Assembly (NCBI GenBank): GCA_013824715.1
Contig: PNOH01000001.1
Coordinates: 124,001-188,000 of the forward strand
Direction of reading: 5' to 3'
Source of the DNA: Odoribacter sp.
GTDB taxonomy: Bacteria; Bacteroidota; Bacteroidia; Bacteroidales; Prolixibacteraceae
Length of the DNA: 64,000 nt
Part shown: positions 39,787-48,647 of the stretch, one piece after another
How the letters are laid out: the number at the start of each line of letters is the position of its first letter
How positions within the stretch are numbered: the first letter of the stretch is position 1
Made by a program: the position numbers and the translations under genes
The notes under the pieces: generated by a model
Databases searched by the model: none
What the model saw: the letters and a program-made list of their open reading frames with translations, nothing else
What the model was told of the DNA's origin: nothing

Positions 39787-39921
39787 CTACTTTAAAGAGG
39801 CTAAAGCAGCTTCGTAATTGGGCTCCTCTGCAATTTCCGGAACTTGTTGAGTGTAAATTACCTTGTGATTTTCGTCCAATACAATTACCGAACGTGAACC
39901 TTTTAATGTAATTTGTGCCAT
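39787..39921 (-). pseudogene. tpx: Thiol peroxidase (tpx) remnant: first 8 codons fused to last ~35
   Basis: On the minus strand an ATG at 39921 opens a 44-codon frame. It starts MAQITLKG, the usual first residues of bacterial Tpx, and passes at once to [19 protein letters not shown], then [17 protein letters not shown] and a stop at 39787. That second part is the Tpx C-terminus (A-R-S/A-V-V-V-I/L-D-E-N ... E-I-x-x-E-P-x-Y-x-A-A-L). About 120 codons, including both active-site cysteines, are missing, yet the join is in frame. It therefore cannot be a peroxidase. It might still be translated as a small peptide. It lies 15 bp before ppc on the same strand. Confidence 0.85.
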
Positions 39922-39974
39922 AATAAAGTGTTTTTAATGAAAATTGATTTTTACTTCCTTAAACAGCCTCAGGC

Positions 39975-40829
39975 TTAAAAATGTTTTATAGCGCTTCCGG
40001 TAATTTTTTCGAGCAGGTTATTGGCCAGTCGGCTGGCGCCAATGCGGAATAATTCAGGAGTTAACCATTGGTTGCCCAAAATTTCCTGAACAATAGTGAG
40101 ATAGAGGATTGCATCTTCCGGGGTTACGATTCCTCCGGCCGGTTTAAATCCGATTTTCATACCGGTTTCTTCAAAATGCTGTTTAATGGCCAGGCACATC
40201 ACAAACGCAGCTTCGGGCGATGCAGCCTGAGGCATTTTGCCGGTCGAGGTTTTGATGAAATCGGCGCCTGCTTCAATGGCCAGGATCGATGCCTGCCAGA
40301 TTTGATCAACATTCAAAACTCCGGTTTCCAGAATCACTTTCAAATGCGCATCGCCAATGGCTTTTTTGATCGCCGAAATTTCGTTGGTGCAAGTCTCGAA
40401 ATGACCTTCAAGATAAGCCCATAATGGCAAAACAATATCAATTTCGTTAGCTCCGGCCAACACTGCCAACTGTGCTTCTTCAATTTTAATTTTTGTAAAT
40501 GTCATTGATGATGGAAAGCCACCGGCAACCGCGGCAATTTTTATCCCTGGTATCTTTAGTGTGTTCTTTACTGTGTGGGCCATATTCGGATAAACACAAA
40601 TGGCAGCTATATTGCTTATTCCTGGAAATGCATCAGGAAATTGGTTCACTTTCCCGGTAAATGCAGCCACAGAACTGATCGTATCTGTTAGGTTCAGGGT
40701 AGTGAGATCGATGCATGAAAGGGCTTTTTCAAACATTTTTTTATTGCTGTTGCTGACAGCAATTTCACTGATTTCAGCCAGTTCAGACTGAATATCCGCA
40801 AGGGTTAACGGGCAAGTTTCGATGGACAT
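39975..40829 (-). CDS. deoC: Deoxyribose-phosphate aldolase
   Basis: A 284-residue class I aldolase with a TIM barrel. Motifs include ISNIAAICVYPNMAHTVKN, AGANEIDIVLPLWAYLEG, LKVILETGVL, ADFIKTSTGK (Schiff-base Lys in K-T-S-T-G-K) and IGFKPAGGI (second active-site Lys). It cleaves 2-deoxyribose-5-phosphate to glyceraldehyde-3-phosphate and acetaldehyde, in deoxynucleoside breakdown. It is slightly longer than the E. coli enzyme, with about 25 extra N-terminal residues, as in many Bacteroidetes. No other nucleoside catabolism gene is nearby. Confidence 0.93.
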   Translation of the reverse strand: MSIETCPLTLADIQSELAEISEIAVSNSNKKMFEKALSCIDLTTLNLTDTISSVAAFTGKVNQFPDAFPGISNIAAICVYPNMAHTVKNTLKIPGIKIAAVAGGFPSSMTFTKIKIEEAQLAVLAGANEIDIVLPLWAYLEGHFETCTNEISAIKKAIGDAHLKVILETGVLNVDQIWQASILAIEAGADFIKTSTGKMPQAASPEAAFVMCLAIKQHFEETGMKIGFKPAGGIVTPEDAILYLTIVQEILGNQWLTPELFRIGASRLANNLLEKITGSAIKHF

Positions 40830-40889
40830 GTTTTTTTTGTAAAGTTAAAAGGATTATTGGTTGTCGTTTTGGATTTCACATTTCAGTTT

Positions 40890-40932
40890 GCAAAAAAAGA
40901 AAGGCCGTCCCAAATTTAGTTTTGAGACGGCC
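40890..40932 (-). terminator. Terminator of the Oar-like TonB receptor gene
   Basis: On the minus strand a GGCCGTC/GACGGCC stem (plus weaker extension, loop about 14) is followed by TTTCTTTTTTT. It lies 59 bp after the receptor's stop codon. Confidence 0.75.
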
Positions 40933-40990
40933 CCTTTAAGCAATTTTGTTATTCAAATAATAGTCAACCTATCTTAGGACTACCCGGAAT

Positions 40991-43900
40991 CTAGTTTCCA
41001 AAAATATATCTAATTCCTAATTGAGCTGTCCAAACATCAAATACTGAAGAATTTCTGCTAAATGTATCTTTAATAAGTACCGCACCATCAGGCAATGTTT
41101 GAGTTGCTAATTTATAAACTGGCTCATTAGCCACAGTAGTTTGATAAGCTAATACTGATGGATTAGTTACCCGTCGTGAAACTCCCCATTTGTTATTCAG
41201 CATATTGCCAAAGTTCAAAATATCTGCACGGAATTGCAAGGTGTTTTTAGAACCCTTTACCATAATATTGATATCTTGCACTACTGATAAATCGAAACGG
41301 TGTAACATCGGCAATACTGTACCATTTCTTTCAGCATATTCACCACGGTGGGCATTCATGTATTTATCCTGACTAATAAATTTTTCCAGAGCAGCTTGTT
41401 GTTCAAGTTCGGTATAAGTTCTTGTGCCTACAACCAAAGGCTGGAATTTAATAGCATAGCCATTTAAAGGTATAAACATTAATTCATTACCAGAAATCCG
41501 GTCGCCATTCATGTCGCCACTAATGGTATAAGAGAACGGATTACCTTGATTACCCACATAGCCAATTGATACAGAAGTAGCGCCTCCATATTTTTTACCA
41601 TATTCAATCTTGTAACCTAATAAACCCACTAAACGATTTGGTGAGACAAAATCTGATCTTGACAAATTAATCTCGTTATTCCCGTTCACAGTTCTTGCAC
41701 CAGTCCAACTACCACTTGCAATTGAACCAGCGCTCATATAGTCTTTGGCATTAGATACCGTCCAGGCAAATGAGCCAAATAAACCTTTCGTATAAGGATA
41801 TTCCAATTTTAAGGTTAAAGAATTAAAATAAGAGCCATCTTTATTTGTTAATACAATCGCATTTGAAACATTGTCATTAATCCTTACGCCTGCGTCTGTC
41901 CTGGCGTACATTACACGTTGGTCAACACCCAAAAATTTTCCTGTCGGAGCATCCAGGTTTGCGTTATAATAATGAACAGCATTTAAGTTTTTATTGTAAA
42001 TAAATTCAACAGTACCAATAAATCCCAATGGTAGTTTTTGATCGACTGCGATATTAGTTTTCCACACTTGTGGAAATTTGTAATCTTTAGCAGTTAAAGC
42101 AATATCAAATGTGCTTGGCAATGTTGGGGTTGAAGGAATGTAGTATTTGTTTGGATCAGCAGTAAATCCATATTTGGTAGCTCCTCTGTTATCAGTATCT
42201 ATATAACCGGTCAAAACACCATTGTTGCCAATTTGATTCGAAATAAACACGTAAGGCGGACGACCAGTAAATACTCCGCTACCACCACGCAATTGTGTTT
42301 TACTAGTTCCAAAAATATCGTAGTTAAAGCTTAAACGTGGTTCCCATAATATCTGGGTTGTCGGCATTACGGATGTGTTGTGTTTTTCTCCGTTTACGAA
42401 TGTCATTGCAGTAATTGCAGGATTCTCAATGGATGATTGGTCAAAACTAACTATGGCATTTCTCAAACCAACTGTTACTTTTAATCTGTCGTTGACAGTA
42501 TATTGGTCTTGTACATATAAATCCAAACGATTTGTTTTCAACACCTGTAATGGCTCTACTGCGCCAGGAAGTGCAGAATAACGAAATTGGAACCGGGCAG
42601 GTAATGCAGTTGTTGACGGGCTGCCACCTTTTGCTAAACTTTCATTTGCTGCGGCATAAAAATCAGTTAGACTATTGAAAATGTAAACGCCATTTGACGC
42701 TGGAAAAAATAAATTATTAGACTTGTATTTTTCAAAATTAAAACCAGCAGTTATCGTGTGCTTATCTGCGTATTTGGTTAAGTTATTTGTTATGTGGAAG
42801 GTGTTATAATCTAATTTATTGCCAGGAGTGAATGGATCAAAACCTACTGAAGTTAAAGTTGATGTGCCTTCCTTAATGTCAATGGTTGGGAACATTTGAG
42901 AACGATATGCCCTGTTTTCAATTTGTTTATCATATCCAACAATCAAATTGTTGTGCAATGTATTCGAGAATTTACTGTTTAACTCAAGAACTGCAGAACG
43001 GGTGTTGTCCATAATGATGTAACCACTATTCTGGAATGACATTGCCAGTGCAGATGTTGTCCTGTTGCCATTTCCTGCAGAACTTGAATTCGAAATATTT
43101 ATTTCAGCATCCGAATTATGATGCACATAGCGGGCAGTTAATTTATGATTGTCGTTAATATTCCAGTCAAAGCGAATCAAAAATTTCTCAGACTTGTTTG
43201 AATTTGAATATCCTTCCCATGGACCAGTCTCATAGTTGAATTTTTCACTCATAAATTTTGAAAGAGCTTCCATATCAGTAAACTTTGGCCTACTCACCTG
43301 TGAGCCACCAAGTGGGGAACCAGTTGAAGTCCAGTTTGTTCCTGGTTCTGTCTTTTTTAAAGTTTCAAAATTACCAAAGAAGAATAATTTGTTTTTAATA
43401 ATTGGTAATCCAATGCGAAGGCCTTGTACTTTTTCATCAAATTTTGATGCAGTAACAGGAACTCCATACGCATTATCACCAACAAATGTCGAACTATTAT
43501 CCCGTTGAGTTTGATAAACAGAACCTTCAATTTTATTCGATCCACTGCGGGTTACCGCATTAATTCCGGCTCCTGTGAATCCACTTTGACGGATGTCATA
43601 TGGTGCAATATTAACCTGAAGCTGCTCAATAGCATCTAATGAAATCGCTGATGAACCGGTTCTTCCGCCGGCTTGAGCTGAAGACCCCAAACCAAATCCA
43701 TTATTAAATACCGAACCATCAATAGTGAAATTATTCAAACGTGAATCCTGGGCCCCAAAAGAACTTCCATTTCCATTTGAGTTATATTTCGTAATTCCAT
43801 CAATTGTTCTGGCCCCCATAATTGGAATACTTTGCACATCCCTTCTGCTGAATTGTTGAGTTGCACCAGTTCTTTCTTTCGAAAACACATTATTCCTATT

Positions 43901-44272
43901 AGCCATAACAACAACTTCATCAATTTTTGTTGCTTCTTCATCCATTACAAAATTTACGTTGGTTGTTACACCTAATGATGTACTTACATCTGTAATAGTT
44001 TTATTTGCCATGCCAACAAAACTTGCCTGTAAGGTATATGGGCCACCAACTCTTACTGCCGGCAATACATATACACCCTGATTGTTTGTCAAAGCATAGT
44101 ACTTCGTACCTGTCGGAGTATGCTCAACTTGAATTGTTACTCCGATTAACAATTCATTCTTATCACTTTTCACAGTCCCAGATATTGAAGACATAGTTAC
44201 CTGGGTATATCCGGAAAGGACAACCATGAATAAAGCAATAAGCACTAAATAAATTTTTAGCATCTTTTTCAT
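40991..44272 (-). CDS. Large TonB-dependent receptor, Oar-like
   Basis: A 1093-residue outer membrane protein. The signal peptide (MKKMLKIYLVLIALFMVVLS) is followed by a carboxypeptidase-regulatory-like domain (about 28-110; SISGTVKSDKNELLIGVTIQ), a plug (about 120-240; RRDVQSIPIMGARTIDGITK, LNNFTIDGSVFNNGFGLG, GINAVTRSGSNKIEGSVY) and a big barrel with RNNIVDNTR-like turns, ending FDVWTAQLGIRYIFGN. It resembles the OmpA-related/Oar proteins of Bacteroidetes and myxobacteria rather than SusC: no SusD follows and the plug lacks the SusC L-K-D-A-S-A motif. Cargo unknown. It is a single-gene transcript with its own terminator. Confidence 0.9.
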   Translation of the reverse strand: MKKMLKIYLVLIALFMVVLSGYTQVTMSSISGTVKSDKNELLIGVTIQVEHTPTGTKYYALTNNQGVYVLPAVRVGGPYTLQASFVGMANKTITDVSTSLGVTTNVNFVMDEEATKIDEVVVMANRNNVFSKERTGATQQFSRRDVQSIPIMGARTIDGITKYNSNGNGSSFGAQDSRLNNFTIDGSVFNNGFGLGSSAQAGGRTGSSAISLDAIEQLQVNIAPYDIRQSGFTGAGINAVTRSGSNKIEGSVYQTQRDNSSTFVGDNAYGVPVTASKFDEKVQGLRIGLPIIKNKLFFFGNFETLKKTEPGTNWTSTGSPLGGSQVSRPKFTDMEALSKFMSEKFNYETGPWEGYSNSNKSEKFLIRFDWNINDNHKLTARYVHHNSDAEINISNSSSAGNGNRTTSALAMSFQNSGYIIMDNTRSAVLELNSKFSNTLHNNLIVGYDKQIENRAYRSQMFPTIDIKEGTSTLTSVGFDPFTPGNKLDYNTFHITNNLTKYADKHTITAGFNFEKYKSNNLFFPASNGVYIFNSLTDFYAAANESLAKGGSPSTTALPARFQFRYSALPGAVEPLQVLKTNRLDLYVQDQYTVNDRLKVTVGLRNAIVSFDQSSIENPAITAMTFVNGEKHNTSVMPTTQILWEPRLSFNYDIFGTSKTQLRGGSGVFTGRPPYVFISNQIGNNGVLTGYIDTDNRGATKYGFTADPNKYYIPSTPTLPSTFDIALTAKDYKFPQVWKTNIAVDQKLPLGFIGTVEFIYNKNLNAVHYYNANLDAPTGKFLGVDQRVMYARTDAGVRINDNVSNAIVLTNKDGSYFNSLTLKLEYPYTKGLFGSFAWTVSNAKDYMSAGSIASGSWTGARTVNGNNEINLSRSDFVSPNRLVGLLGYKIEYGKKYGGATSVSIGYVGNQGNPFSYTISGDMNGDRISGNELMFIPLNGYAIKFQPLVVGTRTYTELEQQAALEKFISQDKYMNAHRGEYAERNGTVLPMLHRFDLSVVQDINIMVKGSKNTLQFRADILNFGNMLNNKWGVSRRVTNPSVLAYQTTVANEPVYKLATQTLPDGAVLIKDTFSRNSSVFDVWTAQLGIRYIFGN

Positions 44273-44712
44273 AGAAAAATTAATTTAAATTCTGGACAAA
44301 GAAAGTTATTTAATTTATGATTAAAATTATTTGTTCCTTACGATTTTGTTATCAATTTGTGACAATTTGATTAAATTGGACAGGGTCTTCCCGGTTTAAA
44401 AAAGCAGATGCACAACACCCTCTTTCACGTCGAAAATTACAATTTATTCTGAAGACGCAAAAGGGTACTTATCAACAGTGCGCCATTTAATAAGTTGTTG
44501 ATAAAAAAATTTATTTCGATTGAGTAATCATTTGATTAATCGAAGAAATTGCTAAGGAAAATTGCATTTCAGTGCATCTAAAACCGAATAAAACAATGAA
44601 GTAATTAAAGTATTTTTGTTCCGGACAATGGCTTCGCTGTTATGCATTCATTATTTCCGGCTGAAATTGATATTTTTGTATCAGGATAAAGTTGAATTTT
44701 AAAACACCTGCG
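44273..44712. other. Intergenic region between divergent receptor and nadA
   Basis: About 420-440 bp without a gene. It contains two exact TAnnTTTG elements directed at nadA (44611-44618 and 44671-44678), an imperfect hairpin around TAATCATTTGATTA (44525-44538) and repeated CAATTTG motifs near the receptor start (about 44354-44370). No riboswitch or tRNA was recognised. Confidence 0.5.
44671..44678 (+). promoter_or_regulatory. -7 element of nadA
   Basis: TATTTTTG is an exact TAnnTTTG match. A start of transcription about 7 bp on would fall near 44685, leaving almost no leader for an ATG-less start at 44692 and favouring translation from the ATG at 44713. A second exact copy lies at 44611-44618. 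Confidence 0.5.
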
Positions 44713-45705
44713 ATGAAACCACAAGATATCCGGCTAATGCTCGATGAGAAGGGATTTATTGATGAGCCGGTAAGCACAGATATAAAACTGGTTGAAGAAA
44801 TTAACCACTTAAAAAAAGAAAAGAATGCGGTAATCCTCAGTCATTACTATGTTGAAAGCGACCTGCAGGATATCGCAGATTATGTTGGCGACAGCCTTGG
44901 TCTTGCTCAGGAAGCCGCTAAAACCACTGCTGACCTGATTGTTTTTGTAGGTGTTCATTTCATGGCTGAAACGGCGAAAATCATCAATCCTTCGAAAAAA
45001 GTCATTTTACCTGATTTGAAAGCCGGTTGCTCGCTGGCCGATTCAGCCCCAGCGGATAAGTTCGCCGAGTTTAAAACACAATACCCCGACCATAAAGTGA
45101 TTTCTTACATTAATTGCACTGCCGAGCTGAAAACTTTGACTGATGTGGTTTGTACCTCGGCCAATGCCATGAAAATTGTTAACAGTTTTCCTCCGGAACA
45201 GAAACTGATTTTTGCGCCGGACAAAAATCTGGGCAATTACATCAACAGCCTAACAGGCCGCGAAATGGTTCTGTGGGATGGCGCCTGCATGGTACACGAA
45301 AAGTATTCAGTCGAAAAGATCATTCAACTGATGGACCAGCATCCGGATGCTGAATTTATTGCCCATCCGGAATGCGAAAAACCCGTGTTGCTGGTGGCTA
45401 AATTCATTGGATCGACCACTGCACTGCTCAATTATGTAACAAAAAGCGTCTCAAAAAAATTTATCGTGGCCACCGAAAGCGGCATTCTGCATCAGATGAA
45501 CAAAGCATGTCCGGATAAAATTTTCATTCCGGCACCTTCAATTGACTCAACCTGTGGATGCAACGACTGTTCGTACATGAAACTGAACAGTTTGCAGAAA
45601 TTATATATTTGCCTGAAACATGAACTTCCGGAAGTGATTCTTTCTGATGAAGTTATCCGGAAAGCGCAAATACCGATTCTCCGGATGCTGGAAATATCGA
45701 AATAA
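44713..45705 (+). CDS. nadA: Quinolinate synthase A
   Basis: A 330-residue NadA from the ATG at 44713 ([14 protein letters not shown]); a TTG at 44692 in the same frame would give 337 but sits too close to the -7 element. It condenses iminoaspartate with dihydroxyacetone phosphate to quinolinate in NAD synthesis and carries a [4Fe-4S] cluster. Numbered from 44692, ligand candidates are Cys113 ([10 protein letters not shown]), Cys199 ([10 protein letters not shown]) and one of the three Cys in [14 protein letters not shown] (288, 290, 293). [30 protein letters not shown] and TESGILHQM are further signatures. The nadB and nadC partners are not in the window. Confidence 0.95.
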   Translation: MKPQDIRLMLDEKGFIDEPVSTDIKLVEEINHLKKEKNAVILSHYYVESDLQDIADYVGDSLGLAQEAAKTTADLIVFVGVHFMAETAKIINPSKKVILPDLKAGCSLADSAPADKFAEFKTQYPDHKVISYINCTAELKTLTDVVCTSANAMKIVNSFPPEQKLIFAPDKNLGNYINSLTGREMVLWDGACMVHEKYSVEKIIQLMDQHPDAEFIAHPECEKPVLLVAKFIGSTTALLNYVTKSVSKKFIVATESGILHQMNKACPDKIFIPAPSIDSTCGCNDCSYMKLNSLQKLYICLKHELPEVILSDEVIRKAQIPILRMLEISK

Positions 45706-45712
45706 AAAAGAT

Positions 45713-46738
45713 TTATTCAACTACAGTCACCCAACCATGGGTATCTGGCTCGTCGCCATATTGAATACCTCGAAGTTTTTTGTAGAGTTTTTCGCTAACC
45801 GGACCAGGCTTTCCATCTTGTGAAAACACATACGAGATTTTCTCATCATAATCGTCAATCCGTTCAATCGGACTGATCACCGCGGCTGTTCCGCAGGCGC
45901 CGGCTTCTTCAAAGGTTGCCAGTTCTTCCACAGCAACCGGGCGCTGTTCAACTTTCATTCCCATATCCTGAGCCAAAACCATCAAACTTTTATTGGTGAT
46001 GGAAGGTAAAATTGAACTCGATTTTGGTGTGATGTAGGTGTTGTTTTTGATCCCGAAGAAATTGGCTGCACCGCATTCGTCAATGTATTTTTTTTCTTTG
46101 GCATCGAGGTAAAATACATTGGAATAACCCATTTCGTGGGCTTTGGCTCCGGCAACCAGACTGGCAGCATAATTACCGCCTACTTTGTATTTACCCATTC
46201 CAAGCGGAGCCGAACGGTCAAACTCCCTCATAATAACGAATGGAGTCGTTTGGAAACCGCCTTTAAAATAAGGTCCAACCGGCGTTACAAACAGAACGAA
46301 CATATATTCACTGGCAGGTTTTACTCCAACCTGAGCGCCCGATCCGAATAAAAAAGGACGAATATACAGCGACGCGCCAGATTCGTAAGGAGGAACAAAA
46401 CGCTCGTTCAATTTGACGGCTTTAACCACGGCTTCTTCAAATTTTTCGACAGGAAGGATGGCCATCATCGTTCCAATGCTCGAATCCTGCATGCGTTTTG
46501 CGTTCTCGTCCATGCGGAAAATCCTGATTTTATCGTCTTTTCCGCGAAATGCCTTCAATCCTTCAAACGATTCCTGCCCGTAGTGCAGACAAGTGGCGGC
46601 CATATGCAGGTTCAGATATTCACTGTCTGACACTTCCAATTCGCCCCAGGCTCCGTTGCTGAAAGTACAACGTATATTGTAATCGGTTTTCATGTAACCG
46701 AATGTCAGATTACCCCAGTCTATGTTTTCCATAATCAA
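45713..46738 (-). CDS. ilvE: Branched-chain amino acid aminotransferase
   Basis: A 341-residue fold-type IV PLP enzyme. Signatures are CLHYGQESFEGLKAFRGKD, IRPFLFGSGAQVGVKPASEY, KVGGNYAASL (the PLP-binding Lys is in this region, G-K-Y-K-V-G-G-N-Y), EKKYIDECGAANFFGI and EEAGACGTAAVISPI. It transfers amino groups between leucine, isoleucine or valine and 2-oxoglutarate. A start at 46732 (MENIDWGNLTFGYM, 339 residues) is as plausible as 46738. It stands alone, convergent with nadA with a 7-bp gap and no terminator. Confidence 0.95.
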   Translation of the reverse strand: MIMENIDWGNLTFGYMKTDYNIRCTFSNGAWGELEVSDSEYLNLHMAATCLHYGQESFEGLKAFRGKDDKIRIFRMDENAKRMQDSSIGTMMAILPVEKFEEAVVKAVKLNERFVPPYESGASLYIRPFLFGSGAQVGVKPASEYMFVLFVTPVGPYFKGGFQTTPFVIMREFDRSAPLGMGKYKVGGNYAASLVAGAKAHEMGYSNVFYLDAKEKKYIDECGAANFFGIKNNTYITPKSSSILPSITNKSLMVLAQDMGMKVEQRPVAVEELATFEEAGACGTAAVISPIERIDDYDEKISYVFSQDGKPGPVSEKLYKKLRGIQYGDEPDTHGWVTVVE

Positions 46739-46835
46739 AATAGTTGTTTGTCAATCTGGTTTTTTAGTGTCATAAAATAACGAAAAAAATGCGGAGGAGA
46801 AAAGACAAAATGCCCATGCCTGCAAATTTAGCAAT

Positions 46836-47639
46836 TTAATCATTAGCGCTGATTTCCAGAAAGTAACCGTTGTGCTTTCGGATGTTGAGTACACGTCCAT
46901 CCGTAAAAATCAGGTATTGGCCTTTAATACCATTCAGAATTCCTGAAATCATAGACTCCTTATCAAACGAAACACTCGAAACTTTTGTAGGAAAAGCAAT
47001 AACCGGATAGGTCATTTTCCAAATTTGGTTATCGGGATGCAAATATTGCTGCAACTCTGCGGGAAGCAACTCGTACGCATTTAGCTTTTCTTCCTGAAGG
47101 TTATACTCCTGAAGGTCTCTATCCTGGAGCATCGACCTCCAGTTGGTTTTATCCGAAAAAAATTTTTTCAGGTAAACTTCAATCACTCCGGAAATATGGC
47201 GGTTGGGTGTTCGGGCCAGAATGATGGCTTCGCCCGCACCCTGGTCAATCCATCGGGTTGGTACCTGATGATGGCGGGTCACTCCCACTTTCATCTCGCC
47301 GGAAACGGCCAGATACACGAAATGATCAATTAGGTCATGTTCCTGAGCCCAGTCCATGTCGCGTGAAATGCCTAAGTGAGCTTTCGAAAGTTCGGGGCGC
47401 ATCACCGTTTCGCTGGCTTCAGGAGCCGTTTGCAGGCAATTGTAGCAAAACCCTTGTCCAAATGATGTTTTTGTTCGTTTTCCGCACGAAATGCAATTGA
47501 TTTGTCCGGTAAATTTCAGGCTGATGGATTTTCCGATCAGATTGTTCATAGGCAGTTCGGTTTCGCCCGTTGGTAAAAAGTATTTTACCGGATCGGCATA
47601 TTCTGCCCGCATTTTTAAAATATTCCCTGAAGCAAGCAT
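46836..47639 (-). CDS. DUF2797 family protein
   Basis: The start is set at 47639 (MLASGNILKMRAEYADP, 267 residues), because the 31 residues before it are Cys/Ser-rich and unlike the family's start. It has a four-Cys zinc-ribbon-like segment (INCISCGKRTKTSFGQGFCYNC), then HLGISRDMDWAQEHDLIDHF, VGVTRHHQVPTRWIDQGA and ILARTPNRHISGVIEVYLKK. These match DUF2797, a conserved protein of unknown function found in Bacteroidetes and actinobacteria. The V-T-R-x-x-Q-x-x-x-R-W-x-D-Q-G-A block resembles the GIY-YIG-like nuclease fold. Cytosolic. Confidence 0.85.
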   Translation of the reverse strand: MLASGNILKMRAEYADPVKYFLPTGETELPMNNLIGKSISLKFTGQINCISCGKRTKTSFGQGFCYNCLQTAPEASETVMRPELSKAHLGISRDMDWAQEHDLIDHFVYLAVSGEMKVGVTRHHQVPTRWIDQGAGEAIILARTPNRHISGVIEVYLKKFFSDKTNWRSMLQDRDLQEYNLQEEKLNAYELLPAELQQYLHPDNQIWKMTYPVIAFPTKVSSVSFDKESMISGILNGIKGQYLIFTDGRVLNIRKHNGYFLEISAND

Positions 47640-47942
47640 TATTGATTCATTTTTAGAGTTTGACAAAGTACGGAAATGTTGGTTCAAACTAAAACAGTTG
47701 CCGGGGCAAAAAGATTTTACAGATAGCGGCACTTATAAATTGAAAAAAGCCAGACGATATTCGTCTGGCTTTTTTCTGTTATAGAATTTGGTGGATGGAT
47801 GAATAAATTTTACTCACTTACAATTAATCCTAAAATTCTGGAAATTGTAACCCCGGTTTTAATATTAAATGATGAAACATTCGTTTTTTTACATGAATGG
47901 TCTGTTTTAAGCGATGAAATAACCCTATTTCACTGATGAAAA
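47640..47942. other. Intergenic stretch with a strong terminator, no gene
   Basis: 303 bp between DUF2461 and DUF2797. Apart from the terminator at 47743-47775 only a 40-codon minus-strand open stretch without a start codon is seen, which I could not recognise. Confidence 0.5.
47743..47775 (-). terminator. Strong bidirectional rho-independent terminator
   Basis: AAAAAAGCCAGACGA and its perfect complement (15 bp) flank a TAT loop, giving a GC-containing stem with T runs on both strands. It probably ends the DUF2461 transcript, about 170 bp downstream of its stop. Confidence 0.85.
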
Positions 47943-48602
47943 CTATAACCATTTTTCCAGCGCCGTATTTAAAAACCGGTTTACCGGCGATAATTCCTTA
48001 AAAGCAGAAACGATAATACCCACATAGGCATCACTGGTTACCACCGAATCATCCAGCTTTGAAGTAAAAGCATACGATTTGTATTTCAGCAAATCAACCT
48101 CTTGAAATTCTTTTGGAAATTCTTTTGGAGCCGATTTCAGCTTGTCGTCATACATTTCAGGATAAACTTTCAGGAATGAATTATTCCGGATAAGTTGTTT
48201 GAAATCTTCCGGATGATCAAAAATTTCAGTGCGTATTGCTTTCAGGGCTTCAGCCGGGGGACAATAAGAACCACCACCAATAAAAGAACTACCCGGTTCG
48301 ATATGAATATAATACCCTGCACTGGTGCTTTTCCGGCCACCTTTGGCAATAAAACTTCCCATGTTTGTTTTGTAGGGCGTTTTATCGGTGGCAAAACGAA
48401 CATCGCGGAAAATCCGGAACACGCAGTTTTTGGGATCCTGAAATCCAATTTCAGGATCGAATTTGGCAACCTCGTGGATAATACATTCAGTAAGAAGCAA
48501 AACTTTTTTCCTGCTTTGTTCATATCTGCCTCTGTTTTGATCAAACCAATCTTTGTTGTTGTTTTCTTTCAGATCCGAAAGAAAGTTGAGTATTTCCTGC
48601 AT
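47943..48602 (-). CDS. DUF2461 (TIGR02453) family protein
   Basis: A 219-residue cytosolic protein. The family pattern is clear: LNFLSDLKENNNKDWFDQNR (N-terminus), FRIFRDVRFATDKTPYKTNM (the conserved central R-D-x-R-F-x-x-D-K-x-P-Y-K), GYYIHIEPGSSFIGGGSYCP and PEDFKQLIRN. The family is widespread in bacteria and fungi with no known function. It is divergent from ispD across a 45-bp gap. Confidence 0.88.
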   Translation of the reverse strand: MQEILNFLSDLKENNNKDWFDQNRGRYEQSRKKVLLLTECIIHEVAKFDPEIGFQDPKNCVFRIFRDVRFATDKTPYKTNMGSFIAKGGRKSTSAGYYIHIEPGSSFIGGGSYCPPAEALKAIRTEIFDHPEDFKQLIRNNSFLKVYPEMYDDKLKSAPKEFPKEFQEVDLLKYKSYAFTSKLDDSVVTSDAYVGIIVSAFKELSPVNRFLNTALEKWL

Positions 48603-48608
48603 AGGGTT

Positions 48609-48630
48609 TAGATTTGAAATTGTACTTTTG
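48609..48630 (+). promoter_or_regulatory. Two -7 elements in front of ispD
   Basis: TAGATTTG (48609-48616) and TACTTTTG (48623-48630) both match TAnnTTTG exactly and lie 31 and 17 bp before the start codon. Confidence 0.45.
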
Positions 48631-48647
48631 CTATCAACGTCTAAATT

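Noticed and set aside
44273-44712. Possible riboswitch or NAD-responsive element before nadA
   Set aside because: Only a bulged hairpin and promoter elements are visible; the likely mRNA start leaves no room for a riboswitch.
47818-47930. Minus-strand open stretch of about 40 codons ending in ISRILGLIVSE
   Set aside because: No start codon and no recognisable family; it might be the end of a decayed gene but the evidence is too thin.
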